From assembly GCA_046160625.1 (NCBI GenBank), contig JBJXGZ010000065.1, positions 1 through 64,000 on the forward strand: a stretch of DNA of 64,000 nucleotides, written 5' to 3'. Each line of letters starts with the position of its first letter. Position 1 is the stretch's first letter. This document shows, one piece after another, positions 1 through 8,657 of this stretch. The position numbers and the translations under genes were made by a program. Source of the DNA: M3007 sp046160625 (GTDB lineage: Bacteria > Bacteroidota > Bacteroidia > Chitinophagales > Saprospiraceae). Below the pieces are notes generated by a model. That model had not been told where the DNA came from and made no database searches. It saw only the letters and a program-made list of their open reading frames with translations.

Positions 1-130
1 GCGAAATACCCGGCGTAGGCGCCAAACATCTAAAATCTAAAATCATGTAATCTGCAATCTTAAATCAAAAAACCACTCGAAATCAATAAGCGATTTTGAT
101 ATTCAAAATCCGAGGTATCCATATTAAACT

Positions 131-928
131 TTAATACACGCTCAGTATTTTCGAAGAAATCCCTTGCGCTGTTTGGAGCGAAACCTGATACATTCCCTTG
201 ACATTCAAAGCACTGGCTGGAATTTCAAACCTGTTCTCGCCCATATTCACTGTTGCTTTTTGCTCATAAACGATTCGCACCAGCGCATCGGTCACCAGGA
301 GAATTGTGCTGCCTGTGCCTGGTGATTGAAAAACCACTTGTGCTGATGATGCTGTGGGATTGGGAGAAAGCTGGAAGGAGAATGCTTCATTTTTAGGCGC
401 ATTGAATGTGCTGGTAGATGCTACGATTTTAACAAATCCGGTGTCATTGCTCGTAGAATTCCAGACCTCTTGGCCTAAACAATTGTAGGCCTCTTCGGAT
501 CCAAAAGTTGGGGGGCCACCAGAGCCGGTTGGTACGATGGATGTACTGCTGCTTAAAGCGCCTATAGCCGTAAAGCATACTTCGTACAGTATTTCACCAT
601 CCGCTCTGTCTATACATAGAAAGTTAGGATCATCCCATGTAACCACTAAAATGTTGGTGGGGACGTAAATAATAAAATCTGATGCACTCCAACCTGGCAA
701 GTTGAAGTTCTGTGTACGCACAAAAGCCAAGACTTGATTATCCCAAGCTAGGAAGTATTGGAAGGCAATAATATCTACAAACCCCTTAGCCCTCACAGGT
801 ACGCAAACCGTATCGCCTGCTTGAACTTCCACGCTGTCAATGACAACGCTGAAACCTTGCGCGTTTAAATTGAAAGAACCCAAAGTGAGCCACGCCCCAA
901 GGATAAGGGTAGAAAATCGGTAAATCAT
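131..928 (-). CDS. cohesin-like surface protein with T9SS sorting domain
   Basis: Secreted protein expected to cross the outer membrane by the type IX secretion system. The ATG at 928 opens a 24-residue signal peptide ending NLNAQ; an ATG 14 codons upstream only adds residues before it, so I chose the inner one. Residues ~27-150 read like a cohesin-type beta-sandwich (VEVQAGDTVCVPVRAKG followed by alternating hydrophobic strands). The last ~75 residues start at FQLSPNPTAS and match a type A C-terminal sorting domain, which is normally cleaved on export. Cohesins bind dockerins in cellulosomes, but in Bacteroidota the fold is often a generic adhesion module and no dockerin partner is visible here. 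It is divergent from the S8 protease gene. Confidence 0.7.
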   Translation of the reverse strand: MIYRFSTLILGAWLTLGSFNLNAQGFSVVIDSVEVQAGDTVCVPVRAKGFVDIIAFQYFLAWDNQVLAFVRTQNFNLPGWSASDFIIYVPTNILVVTWDDPNFLCIDRADGEILYEVCFTAIGALSSSTSIVPTGSGGPPTFGSEEAYNCLGQEVWNSTSNDTGFVKIVASTSTFNAPKNEAFSFQLSPNPTASSAQVVFQSPGTGSTILLVTDALVRIVYEQKATVNMGENRFEIPASALNVKGMYQVSLQTAQGISSKILSVY

Positions 929-1093
929 GATGGGATAAATTAAGTGAAAGGATAGACAAAGGATCGGCAAATCAAGTGCCAGAAGGAATGCTTTGCCGGG
1001 TAAGTGTCATTGCCAACTGCCGCCATTCCTTGCCCATCAGCCCCCTTTCCCCGCGCTTTTGTCTAAACTTCACGCCTTCCCCGCACAACACGC

Positions 1094-1101
1094 TACTTTT
1101 G
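1094..1101 (+). promoter_or_regulatory. candidate -7 box for the S8 protease gene
   Basis: TACTTTTG fits the Bacteroidota -7 consensus TAnnTTTG and lies about 130 bases before the protease start. No good TTG is seen at the expected -33 distance. Nothing else is recognisable in the 302-base divergent spacer 929-1230. Confidence 0.4.
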
Positions 1102-1230
1102 CCGTTACAAATACTCGGATGCCTCTTTGTGTGGCAGCCGAATCGTTTTTTTAAATTGATAACTGCTCCATTTCAATCCTTTCCCGAAGATTCGAGCGAA
1201 GGATGCTGGAGCCAAAAATTACACTCTGAC

Positions 1231-2940
1231 ATGATTTTCAAAAAAAGTCTTCTCGTCGTCCTCGCTTGCCTTCCTGGCTTGTTTCTGTCGGCGCAAAGCA
1301 AAGCCCCCGAAAACTGGTTCACCCTCGACCCTACTGTTAATGGTGTAAATGGGACAGGCGGTGACGAGGCGCTTAAGATGCTAAAAAGCAAAGGCAAAAA
1401 GGGCCAGACGGTCATCGTTGCGGTACTTGATTCTGGTGTGGAAGTTGACCACGAAGATCTCAAGGATGTGATGTGGGTGAATCCGGGCGAGATTGCAGGC
1501 AATGGTAAGGATGACGACAACAACGGCTATGTGGACGATATCCACGGCTGGAACTTCCTCGCTGGCCCCGGCGGCAACGTCAACCACGAGTCCCTCGAAC
1601 TCGCCCGCGAATATGCCCGCCTCAAAAAACGCTTTGATGGCACCGACCCCAAAAATCTTCACGGTGATGCGGCAGATGAGTATAAATATTGGATAAAGGT
1701 CAAAGACGAATTTGAGCCACAACGTGCAGAAGCTGTGAACGGCATGGAAAATGCCATGAAGCAAATCAAGCCCATTGAAGACGCTTTTAATGCGGTGGAA
1801 ACAGCCCTTAATGGCAAAGAATTTACCACCGAAAATGTGGCTGCGATTGACGTGAGTGGCAACGAAGAATTGAAGGGTTCGGTCGAACTTATCACGAAAG
1901 TCATGGCCAATGGCCTCACTTCACGTCAGGACCTCGAAGATGCCAAAAAAGAAGCGGCTGCATTTTTCTACAATCAGGTAGAGTACCAGCTCAACCCCGA
2001 CTGCAATGTCCGCGCCATGGTGGGCGACGACCCGAACGACCTGACCAACCGTTTCTATGGTACCAACGAATATGAAGGCCCCGATGCATTTCACGGCACA
2101 CACGTTGCCGGCATCATCGCCGCCAACCGCAACAACAATATTGGTATCAAAGGCGTGGCAGACAATGTGCGCATCATGACCGTGCGCTGCGTACCAGATG
2201 GCGACGAGCGCGATAAGGATGTGGCCAATGCGATCTACTACGCGGTGGACAATGGCGCGAGCGTCATCAACATGTCTTTCGGCAAAGGCTACAGCCCACA
2301 GAAATGGTATGTTGACCAGGCTATGCGCTACGCAGCCCAGCACGATGTGTTGCTCGTACACGCTGCTGGCAACAGTGCTGCCAACAACGACTCCGATGAT
2401 AACTACCCCAACGACGATCTGCTAAAGCCTATAAAAAAAGGACTTTTCGGCAAAGAACGGCGCATTTCGACCTGGATGGAAATTGGTGCATTGCACTGGA
2501 AATCCGGCGAAAAGCGTGTGGCTGGTTTCTCCAATTACGGAAAAAAGAACGTGGACCTTTTTTCCCCTGGAGTAGCACTTCAGTCCACAGTTCCTAATGG
2601 CAAATACGGTCCTGCAAGTGGAACATCCATGGCCAGCCCGGCTGCGGCAGGGGTAGCTGCTGTGATTCGTTCATATTATCCCAAACTCTCTGCGGTACAG
2701 GTGAAACACATCATGGAGGCTTCTGTAGAAAAGCAGGATGGAGAAGTTCTCAAGCCAGGCTCCACGACCGAAAAAGTGAAGTTTTCAGAACTCTGTGTGA
2801 GTGGTGGTATCGTTAACGCGATCAACGCTGTTCAAATGGCTGAAAAAACCACACCAGCCAAAAAGTCCAAAAAGGCAATTTGGCGTGAAGCCGGTATGGG
2901 CAAACCCACAAAGAACCTGGGTAAAGAGCCACGGGCATAA
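1231..2940 (+). CDS. S8 family subtilisin-like serine peptidase
   Basis: Exported serine endopeptidase of 569 residues. The ATG at 1231 starts a clean signal peptide (MIFKKSLLVVLACLPGLFLSAQ); the longer reading frame upstream has no signal-like start. The catalytic triad is visible: Asp67 in VAVLDSGVEVDH, His288 in FHGTHVAGI and Ser466 in GTSMASP. The Asp-His distance of about 220 residues is much larger than in classical subtilisins and holds a charged, helix-rich insertion (~residues 110-265). There is no T9SS sorting domain; the protein ends in a lysine-rich tail, so it probably stays periplasmic or is released another way. A strong terminator follows directly. Substrate unknown. Confidence 0.9.
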   Translation: MIFKKSLLVVLACLPGLFLSAQSKAPENWFTLDPTVNGVNGTGGDEALKMLKSKGKKGQTVIVAVLDSGVEVDHEDLKDVMWVNPGEIAGNGKDDDNNGYVDDIHGWNFLAGPGGNVNHESLELAREYARLKKRFDGTDPKNLHGDAADEYKYWIKVKDEFEPQRAEAVNGMENAMKQIKPIEDAFNAVETALNGKEFTTENVAAIDVSGNEELKGSVELITKVMANGLTSRQDLEDAKKEAAAFFYNQVEYQLNPDCNVRAMVGDDPNDLTNRFYGTNEYEGPDAFHGTHVAGIIAANRNNNIGIKGVADNVRIMTVRCVPDGDERDKDVANAIYYAVDNGASVINMSFGKGYSPQKWYVDQAMRYAAQHDVLLVHAAGNSAANNDSDDNYPNDDLLKPIKKGLFGKERRISTWMEIGALHWKSGEKRVAGFSNYGKKNVDLFSPGVALQSTVPNGKYGPASGTSMASPAAAGVAAVIRSYYPKLSAVQVKHIMEASVEKQDGEVLKPGSTTEKVKFSELCVSGGIVNAINAVQMAEKTTPAKKSKKAIWREAGMGKPTKNLGKEPRA

Positions 2941-2963
2941 TTGAATAGTTTGTTTGAATGAAT

Positions 2964-3002
2964 AAGCCCCTTCGGTCACTTGGCTGAAGGGGCTATTTTT
3001 TT
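2964..3002. terminator. rho-independent terminator, probably bidirectional
   Basis: A 9-bp stem (AGCCCCTTC at 2964-2972 with GAAGGGGCT at 2986-2994) is followed by ATTTTTTT. It lies between two convergent genes, the S8 protease and the DUF72 gene. Confidence 0.8.
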
Positions 3003-3006
3003 GCCA

Positions 3007-3915
3007 TTAAAAAAGTGTTCCCTGCTGCCCGGCCACCGGCTTTGGACCGCGCATTGCAACGCCTGGCATCGCCTGGCCAAATGTCTCGGCGCACAGTGCA
3101 GTCAGTTCTGGGCCGAGCAAATTGTCTGGTTCATGGGTAAAAAAATAAGCCTCGTGCAAGCCGTTTTCAAACCAGGTTTTTAACCTTTTTGCCCAGTCCT
3201 CTACGCGGGTGTAATCGCTGGAATGCAGGCCATTTCCAACAAAACGAATGAGGGTTCTGGCATTTGTAACACGCATGTGACACACGTCTCGCCGACCCGC
3301 CACGTCGGTGATTACTGCAGCCGCTTGGTGTTTTTCCAGAAGTTTAAAAAACGATTCTGCTTCAGCGGTTTTTTCAAAAAAGGATGGGTGACGCACTTCC
3401 ACGGAGAGCGGTATTTTCTTTGAAAAATATTCCAGAAACCGAGCCAGGACATTCAATTCTCTGGGAATGAAATGTGGAGGCAGTTGCATAAAACAACACC
3501 CCATCTTGGCTCCCAGCCTTTGTATGGCTTCGCAAAAAATGGGCATTTCTGAACCCGAAAGCCCGAGGTCGCGGGCATGACTGATGCTTTGCGGGATTTT
3601 TGGGCAAAAGCGAAAATCGTCCGGCACTTCCTCCTGCCAACGGTCCACAGTACCCCAATCCGGGATTCGATAGTGTGTAGTATTGAACTCAATGGTGTTG
3701 AATTGCGCCGCGTAGTGTCGCAAAAAATGCTTCTCCTGTACGCCTGGGGGATACCATTTGCCCACCCAGGGTTTCATGTTGTACCCCGTGGGGCCTATGT
3801 AAAGTGTTGGATGGGAAGGTTTTGGCAAAGAAGCAAGCAGCCCAGCGTTTTGAGGCGGCTCGAGCGGCAACTGAAAATCTACCTTGTCAATGGAAAGGAG
3901 TTTCCCAAAATCCAT
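3007..3915 (-). CDS. DUF72 family protein (YecE-like)
   Basis: 302 residues matching the DUF72/YecE family, a TIM-barrel-like fold of unknown function. Family signatures are YIGPTGYNMKPWVGKWYP near residue 40, FNTIEFNTTHYRIP (early strand and helix), CPKIPQSISHA, and LSVEVRHPSFF in the second half. There is no signal peptide, so it is cytoplasmic. It lies 6 bases downstream of the Uma2-like gene on the same strand and is probably cotranscribed with it. The ~35-residue N-terminal leader before the barrel is longer than usual, so a start further inside is possible but no better ATG is seen. Confidence 0.8.
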   Translation of the reverse strand: MDFGKLLSIDKVDFQLPLEPPQNAGLLASLPKPSHPTLYIGPTGYNMKPWVGKWYPPGVQEKHFLRHYAAQFNTIEFNTTHYRIPDWGTVDRWQEEVPDDFRFCPKIPQSISHARDLGLSGSEMPIFCEAIQRLGAKMGCCFMQLPPHFIPRELNVLARFLEYFSKKIPLSVEVRHPSFFEKTAEAESFFKLLEKHQAAAVITDVAGRRDVCHMRVTNARTLIRFVGNGLHSSDYTRVEDWAKRLKTWFENGLHEAYFFTHEPDNLLGPELTALCAETFGQAMPGVAMRGPKPVAGQQGTLF

Positions 3916-3921
3916 GGATGC

Positions 3922-4512
3922 TTATTTTGCAAAAATATCTTCTGCCGCAATTTCAAAATCTGGGATCACCGGGGCCGCTGAACAAATCGTGTTACCCTCG
4001 CAAATTGTGACTTGGGTAGGCGAGGTATACACGTATACGCTCTGTTCTTCAGGAATGATTTGCCACAGCACCTTCATACCTGCCCTGAAATATTCGCGGC
4101 GTTTTTCCCCAACTTTAATGTAATTGTCTGTGGGCGATATGATTTCGATGGCAAATTCGGAAATAGATTCGGTGGCATTTTTGATCTTGGTTGCAGTCCA
4201 ATATGAAATGTCGGGCCTACGCAATTGAACAGCAGAGGTCATTTGCTCAACTTCCGGGATGAGTTCTCCCCCATCTGCGAAGGCTTGGGTTTGGATGAAT
4301 CGCCGATTTAGGTTTTTGACAATAAAAAGTTGTTTTGGATTCACACTACTAGGGGATTTTTCAACGATGCCATCATTGAATTCATACTTATACCGATCCT
4401 CTCGATCAGAATACTTCCGACGGAATTCAGCCAGTGTCAACAAGCGTTTGGGCTTTGACTTGTCAACAGGGGTTTCGGGCAGTGGCCTTGCAAGCGTATT
4501 CGTCATGTCCAA
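3922..4512 (-). CDS. Uma2 family (DUF820) restriction-endonuclease-fold protein
   Basis: 196 residues of the Uma2/DUF820 family, which has a PD-(D/E)XK nuclease-like fold. The family pattern is visible: RRPDISYW (Asp), EFAIEIISPTDN (Glu then strand), VGEKRREYFRAGMKVLWQIIPEEQSVYVY (partly conserved Lys and the typical final strands). The family is very common in cyanobacteria and Bacteroidota as orphan genes; biological role is not established and not all members are proven nucleases. It lies 41 bases downstream of the OmpA-family gene and directly upstream of DUF72. The second ATG at 4506 is an equally good start. Confidence 0.8.
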   Translation of the reverse strand: MDMTNTLARPLPETPVDKSKPKRLLTLAEFRRKYSDREDRYKYEFNDGIVEKSPSSVNPKQLFIVKNLNRRFIQTQAFADGGELIPEVEQMTSAVQLRRPDISYWTATKIKNATESISEFAIEIISPTDNYIKVGEKRREYFRAGMKVLWQIIPEEQSVYVYTSPTQVTICEGNTICSAAPVIPDFEIAAEDIFAK

Positions 4513-4553
4513 TTTTTTTACAAAGTTAATGCGTTTTCAAATGCTTCAATCTC

Positions 4554-6179
4554 CTACTTCTTATAAAAATGCACTTCCACCCTTCTATTAAGTTGTCGGT
4601 TTTGCCGTGTATCGTTGGGTACGGTCGGCTTCTTTGAGCCAAACCCAACATAATTGAGCCGTTCAAGAGCGATACCTCTGGATACCAGGTTGTCGAGGCA
4701 TTTTTTGGCTCGTTTTTCTGCAAGCAGGTCATTGGCTGGTTCCCGCCCGGTATTGTCCGTGTGGCCTTCGACACGGGCATAGAGTGCTTGCTCGGCGTTC
4801 ATAATAGCAACGATCTCGTCAATGGTAATCAATGAAGTCACTTGCCAGTCGTCCAGGGTCGAGTTAAAATAAACTGCTTTGTACGGCACCCCTATCGCGG
4901 CAGGCATGGTCTCCGGGCAGCCGTTTTTGGATACAATGCCCGGTATGGTTGGGCATTCGTCGTCTTTGTCTGAAATGCCGTCTCCATCGGTATCGGGGCA
5001 ACCGCGCAGGTTTTCAGGCCCGACGATACCTGGACAGCCATCTTTGTTGTCAGGGAGTCCATCGCCGTCTGAATCCGGGCATCCTTTCCAGCGCAGCTGG
5101 CCGTTCATATCGGGGCAAAGGTCTTCGGCATCGGCTACGCCATCTTTATCACGGTCTACAGCCGGACATCCCCGATAGGCAACTACTCCTATCAAATCAG
5201 GACAATTGTCGTCTTTATCAGCGATGCCATCTTCGTCGCGATCCGGGCAACCGGCTGTTGTAGGCAAACCTGCTATATGTGGGCAGAGGTCATCTTTATC
5301 AACCACACCGTCCCGGTCAGTATCGGGGCACCCTTTGAGGCTGCGTAATCCCGGAGCGTCGGGGCAATCGTCTTTGTCATCGGGCACACCATCGCCATCG
5401 GAATCGGAGGCTAAGGGTTTATCCGCTTCGTCATCCGGTCGTCGGCCTGATTTTGTGGATTGTCCGAAAGTATAACTCGCCGCCAACTGAGCTGTGTAAA
5501 ACCAATCCCTGGCTGCCGGATTACCCGCCTGGCTGATGCCGTCCAAATAATCGCTTGATGTGTACCGCAATGCTCCCTCCAGTCCCAAAGTAAAGGAGTT
5601 GCTGACTCGGAAGCAGATTCCCAGGCCCATCGGGATACTTAGGGCTGCGTTTTTTGCTTCGATTATATCCGTTTGTATAAGTGAAGGGGACACCCCTCCA
5701 TTGCCATGCTCGTCATTCCAGTCATTTTTAGGCTGAAAAAATGTTCCACCAATTCCAATGGAAACAAATGGAGCTGCCACCCAGCGGTTTTTGCCAAGCC
5801 CTGACTTGTTTCGCTTTCCCACTTTGTAAAGCCCAAAAGGGTAGATTTCGCTTTGAAGGGATAACTCGACAATGGGGCCTTCAAAAGAAAAGGCGCGGGT
5901 GTGGTGCCAGGCTGGTTCCTCGAAATTTTGGTCGTCGCCCGCAATTTTGGAATAAAGTAAGCCGAGTCTGGCGGCAAAGTGGTTGCTCAGGTTGTAGCGG
6001 AAATGGGCAGACAAAGCGGGTTTTGCAGCCAGGTTTCCCGGGTTCGACCATGTGTTTTGCAGGTCTCCATCATAAGCGCCCAAGCCTATTCCAAGGCCAA
6101 TTTCCCAAGGACGAGGCGTCTGCGCATTCATTAAGTGGGAAATGCTGCAGGCCAGCATACACAGCAGGGTATTTCTCAT
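4554..6179 (-). CDS. OmpA family outer membrane protein with thrombospondin type 3 repeats
   Basis: 541 residues from the ATG at 6179, which opens a signal peptide (MRNTLLCMLACSISHLMNAQ); the frame is open further upstream but without export signal. Three parts follow: an N-terminal beta-barrel-like region (~25-250), a run of calcium-binding thrombospondin type 3 repeats (~256-420; repeated DSDGDGVPDDKDDCPD-like units, each closing with a Gly-Cys-Pro), and a C-terminal OmpA peptidoglycan-binding domain (~433-541; VEGHTDNTGREPANDLLAEKRA and a closing NRRVEVHF). It should tether the outer membrane to peptidoglycan. This architecture is widespread in Bacteroidota. The promoter should lie in the spacer shared with mraZ. 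Confidence 0.85.
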   Translation of the reverse strand: MRNTLLCMLACSISHLMNAQTPRPWEIGLGIGLGAYDGDLQNTWSNPGNLAAKPALSAHFRYNLSNHFAARLGLLYSKIAGDDQNFEEPAWHHTRAFSFEGPIVELSLQSEIYPFGLYKVGKRNKSGLGKNRWVAAPFVSIGIGGTFFQPKNDWNDEHGNGGVSPSLIQTDIIEAKNAALSIPMGLGICFRVSNSFTLGLEGALRYTSSDYLDGISQAGNPAARDWFYTAQLAASYTFGQSTKSGRRPDDEADKPLASDSDGDGVPDDKDDCPDAPGLRSLKGCPDTDRDGVVDKDDLCPHIAGLPTTAGCPDRDEDGIADKDDNCPDLIGVVAYRGCPAVDRDKDGVADAEDLCPDMNGQLRWKGCPDSDGDGLPDNKDGCPGIVGPENLRGCPDTDGDGISDKDDECPTIPGIVSKNGCPETMPAAIGVPYKAVYFNSTLDDWQVTSLITIDEIVAIMNAEQALYARVEGHTDNTGREPANDLLAEKRAKKCLDNLVSRGIALERLNYVGFGSKKPTVPNDTRQNRQLNRRVEVHFYKK

Positions 6180-6614
6180 ATTGTAATCGGCTTCTGAATG
6201 GTAGCCATAATAACGTGAATCTTCGCAAACATACACAGGGTGCATGAAAAGATTGCCTTTGGCCATAGAAACCAACACTATTGTGCTGAATTGCCTCGAA
6301 AAACCTGCAATCAACTGCGGATTGTAACACATTTTCCCACTCGGGCAGGCAATGATCAACAAGGTTCTCCACTTTTTCCCACAATTTTTATTTTTTGCAA
6401 AGAGTTGCCTCTTGTTTTGCCATATTGATCTCTTTTTATAATGAAAAGCCTGTTATAGGTTTTGTTTTTTGGAGAAAATCATCGCTTTTATGGGTAATTT
6501 CATTGTTGAGTAAAATATTTTTCAAATTTTCTCTTTATTTTAAATCATTGATTATCAATATTTTAAAAAAATATCCTCATTTTTTTTCAAAAAAAAAGCA
6601 TTGTTTGTGTCGTT
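6180..6614. other. AT-rich divergent spacer before mraZ
   Basis: Spacer between the divergent OmpA gene and the dcw cluster. It is strongly A/T rich (several poly-T and poly-A runs around 6480-6600) and holds no convincing gene. It presumably carries the OmpA promoter and upstream elements for mraZ. Confidence 0.5.
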
Positions 6615-6648
6615 TTGTGGGAAAATATGGAAACTGCCTTTACTTTTG
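6615..6648 (+). promoter_or_regulatory. candidate promoter of the dcw cluster
   Basis: TTG at 6615-6617, then 23 bases, then TACTTTTG at 6641-6648, which fits the Bacteroidota pattern TTG-N17-23-TAnnTTTG. The mraZ ATG is 72 bases further on. TGGGA at 6618-6622 and TGGAA at 6628-6632, 10 bases apart, lie between the two boxes and recall the TGGGN repeats bound by MraZ in E. coli. Confidence 0.5.
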
Positions 6649-6720
6649 TCCCTGTGAATTGATGACCGATCCCACATTTGTCCCGACTCATACTTAGCAG
6701 AAGTTCAGTCCCACACTACA

Positions 6721-7197
6721 ATGCAACTAATCGGTGAATATCCGGTGGCACTTGATGACAAGGGCCGTTTGCGCTTACCAACCGCGCTGCTCCGCCAGTT
6801 ACCTGCTCTTGCAGCAGGATCCAACGGCGAGGGTGCGGCGTATGAATTTGTAGTAAACCGGGGGTTTGAGAAGTGTCTCACACTTTACCCCAAACCGGTC
6901 TGGGACGGCATCGCTGCCAAGTTGAGCCGTCTCAATAGTTTCAACGACCGGCACCGCGCTTTTGTACGCGCCTTCCATTACGGAGCGTACCATCTAACTA
7001 CCGACAGCGCGGACAGAATCCTGTTGCAGAAGCCTTTGATGGACTATGCGGGCATCACCAAAGAGGCAGTACTGCTTGCCATGAACGGCAAGATTGAAAT
7101 CTGGTCGCCAGATCAGTACTCCTCCACAGCCGCTTTTGATCCGAACGAATTTGCCGATTTGGCAAACGACGTGATGGGCGGAGAGGGAAATGAGTGA
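6721..7197 (+). CDS. mraZ: MraZ, transcriptional regulator of the dcw cluster
   Basis: 158 residues with the two tandem SpoVT/AbrB-like halves of MraZ. Each half has its DxxxR motif: DDKGRLRLP near residue 12 and DSADRILLQKP near residue 100. In E. coli MraZ forms a DNA-binding ring and represses its own operon by binding TGGGN repeats upstream. The N-terminus MQLIGEYPVALDDKGR is the usual family start. It is the first gene of the cluster. Its stop codon (TGA, 7195-7197) lies inside the left arm of the hairpin that separates it from rsmH. Confidence 0.95.
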   Translation: MQLIGEYPVALDDKGRLRLPTALLRQLPALAAGSNGEGAAYEFVVNRGFEKCLTLYPKPVWDGIAAKLSRLNSFNDRHRAFVRAFHYGAYHLTTDSADRILLQKPLMDYAGITKEAVLLAMNGKIEIWSPDQYSSTAAFDPNEFADLANDVMGGEGNE

Positions 7198-7269
7198 TAA
7201 GTGTTTAGTGATAAGTGTTGCACGATGTGACACCTGAAGCGAACACTTAACACTCATCACTTAACACTC
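7192..7269. repeat. hairpin of GTGTTAAGTGA-type units between mraZ and rsmH
   Basis: Arms 7192-7219 and 7242-7269 pair at 24 of 28 positions around a 22-base loop. The units are variants of AGTGTTAAGTG, the same unit that flanks the four-helix-bundle gene at 8640-9134. There is no T-run, so it is not a typical terminator. Confidence 0.85.
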
Positions 7270-7271
7270 AA

Positions 7272-8189
7272 ATGGTGTACCACGAGTCTGTCCTCTTACA
7301 CGAAAGCATTGATTTGCTGGGTATTACGCCCGGTGGGATTTATGTGGATGCGACGTTTGGCGGCGGTGGTCACTCCAGATTATTACTCGAAAAAATGGGC
7401 GGGAAAGGCCGCCTGTTTGCCTTTGACCAAGACGAAGATGCTTACCGGAACACTGAACAGCAGGAATTTTCAGCCAGCCCGGGCTTCACTTTCGTCCCAT
7501 CTAATTTCAGGTATTTGAAACGCCAGTTGCGCGCGGAAGGTGTCCGTGTCGGCACAGTGAATGGTATTCTCGCCGATCTGGGTGTGAGCAGCCACCAACT
7601 CGATACGGCAGAACGGGGCTTTTCGTACCGTTTTGAAGCGGAATTGGATATGCGCATGAGCCGTCTGGAAGGAGAAACTGCTGCGGACTTGCTGAATACA
7701 CGAAGTGCAGAAGAATTGCAGCGCATATTCAGCGAATTTGGGGAACTGCGCAATTCGAAAACCCTCGCACAGGCAGTGGTTCAGGAGCGCGAAAAAAAAC
7801 GCTTCCGAACAACAGGCGATTTTTTAGAGCTGTGCAGCAAAAACCTGATGGGCGAGCGGATGCGATACTTTTCTCAAGCATTTCAAGCCTTGCGGATGGA
7901 GGTCAACGACGAACTGGGCGCATTGGAAGATTTTATGAAAGATGCATTGGAGATGCTTTCGCCGGGAGGTCGTTTGGCAATTATCACTTTCCACTCTTTG
8001 GAAGATCGAATGGTGAAGCATTTTATGAAAACCGGCAATGTGGAAGGCGAGCCAGACAAAGATTTTTACGGGAACATCACAAAACCTTGGGGTTTGATAA
8101 CCAAGAAACCTGTGGAAGCAAGTGCCGAGGAGACGAAGCAAAACATCCGATCAAGGAGCGCAAAACTGAGAGTAGCAGCGAAAAATTGA
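7272..8189 (+). CDS. rsmH: 16S rRNA (cytosine1402-N4)-methyltransferase
   Basis: 305 residues, full-length RsmH (MraW). It transfers a methyl group from SAM to N4 of C1402 in 16S rRNA. The start MVYHESVLLHESIDLL is the family N-terminus, followed by the SAM-binding loop DATFGGGGHS at ~29-38, LADLGVSSHQLD, FRMEVN-type RMEVNDELGALE and the late RLAIITFHSLEDRMVKHF segment. The end is the usual basic NIRSRSAKLRVAAK. Second gene of the cluster, 74 bases after mraZ, with the spacer occupied by a hairpin. Confidence 0.96.
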   Translation: MVYHESVLLHESIDLLGITPGGIYVDATFGGGGHSRLLLEKMGGKGRLFAFDQDEDAYRNTEQQEFSASPGFTFVPSNFRYLKRQLRAEGVRVGTVNGILADLGVSSHQLDTAERGFSYRFEAELDMRMSRLEGETAADLLNTRSAEELQRIFSEFGELRNSKTLAQAVVQEREKKRFRTTGDFLELCSKNLMGERMRYFSQAFQALRMEVNDELGALEDFMKDALEMLSPGGRLAIITFHSLEDRMVKHFMKTGNVEGEPDKDFYGNITKPWGLITKKPVEASAEETKQNIRSRSAKLRVAAKN

Positions 8190-8343
8190 TTCGATTGTGG
8201 CGATTGATTCGATTGTTGCGATTACGGCAAGTGTGACGATTGGCAATTGCGGACAATCCAATCAAAAAATTTAACCAATCGTCGTATTCGAATCAATCAA
8301 AACAATCGAATCAATCGTCCCAATTGAACCAATCGAATCAATT
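8186..8343. repeat. ATTGATTCGATT-type hairpin repeat between rsmH and ftsL
   Basis: Left arm 8186-8224 and right arm 8291-8343 are built from ATTGATTCGATT units. The outer 12 bases pair perfectly and an inner 17-base stretch pairs as well. The middle (~8211-8290) is clearly related in sequence to the middle of the ftsI-murE spacer (11311-11453), so both are copies of one dispersed element of ~150 bases. Confidence 0.8.
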
Positions 8344-8348
8344 AAAGA

Positions 8349-8657
8349 ATGGCTAACAAATTACTCAACGCCCTCAACGTAAGTCGCCACACCACAGATT
8401 TGGTATTCGGCAACTTTCAGTACCTGCTCTTTTTGGGCGGTTTGGGCATTCTGTATATCGCCAACGCACATTTTTCTGAAAAAGGCGTACGCCGAATCCA
8501 GTCGTTGCAAAAGGAGATCAAGGAGTTGAAGTGGGAATATACCTCTATAAAAAGCGAGACGATGTATAAGAGTATGCAGAGCCAGATTGATGAAAGTTTG
8601 GAGCCAGTAGGATTGGATTTAGAAAACAAAGGGCCTAAAGTGATTAGTGTTAAGTGA
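8349..8657 (+). CDS. ftsL: FtsL-like divisome protein
   Basis: 102 residues at the ftsL position between rsmH and ftsI. One membrane segment (~25-42, FQYLLFLGGLGILYIANAHF) is followed by a heptad-rich region (~48-75, KGVRRIQSLQKEIKELKWEY) that should form the coiled coil with FtsB-like partners. This topology (short cytoplasmic tail, one helix, periplasmic coil) is that of FtsL, which links FtsQ to the FtsW/FtsI synthase. The primary sequence of FtsL is poorly conserved, so the call rests on topology and position. The stop codon lies inside the repeat that starts at 8640. Confidence 0.8.
   Translation: MANKLLNALNVSRHTTDLVFGNFQYLLFLGGLGILYIANAHFSEKGVRRIQSLQKEIKELKWEYTSIKSETMYKSMQSQIDESLEPVGLDLENKGPKVISVK

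Noticed and set aside
976..1230. 85-codon upstream extension of the S8 protease
   Set aside because: It would bury the signal peptide inside the protein; the region holds the promoter-like box instead.
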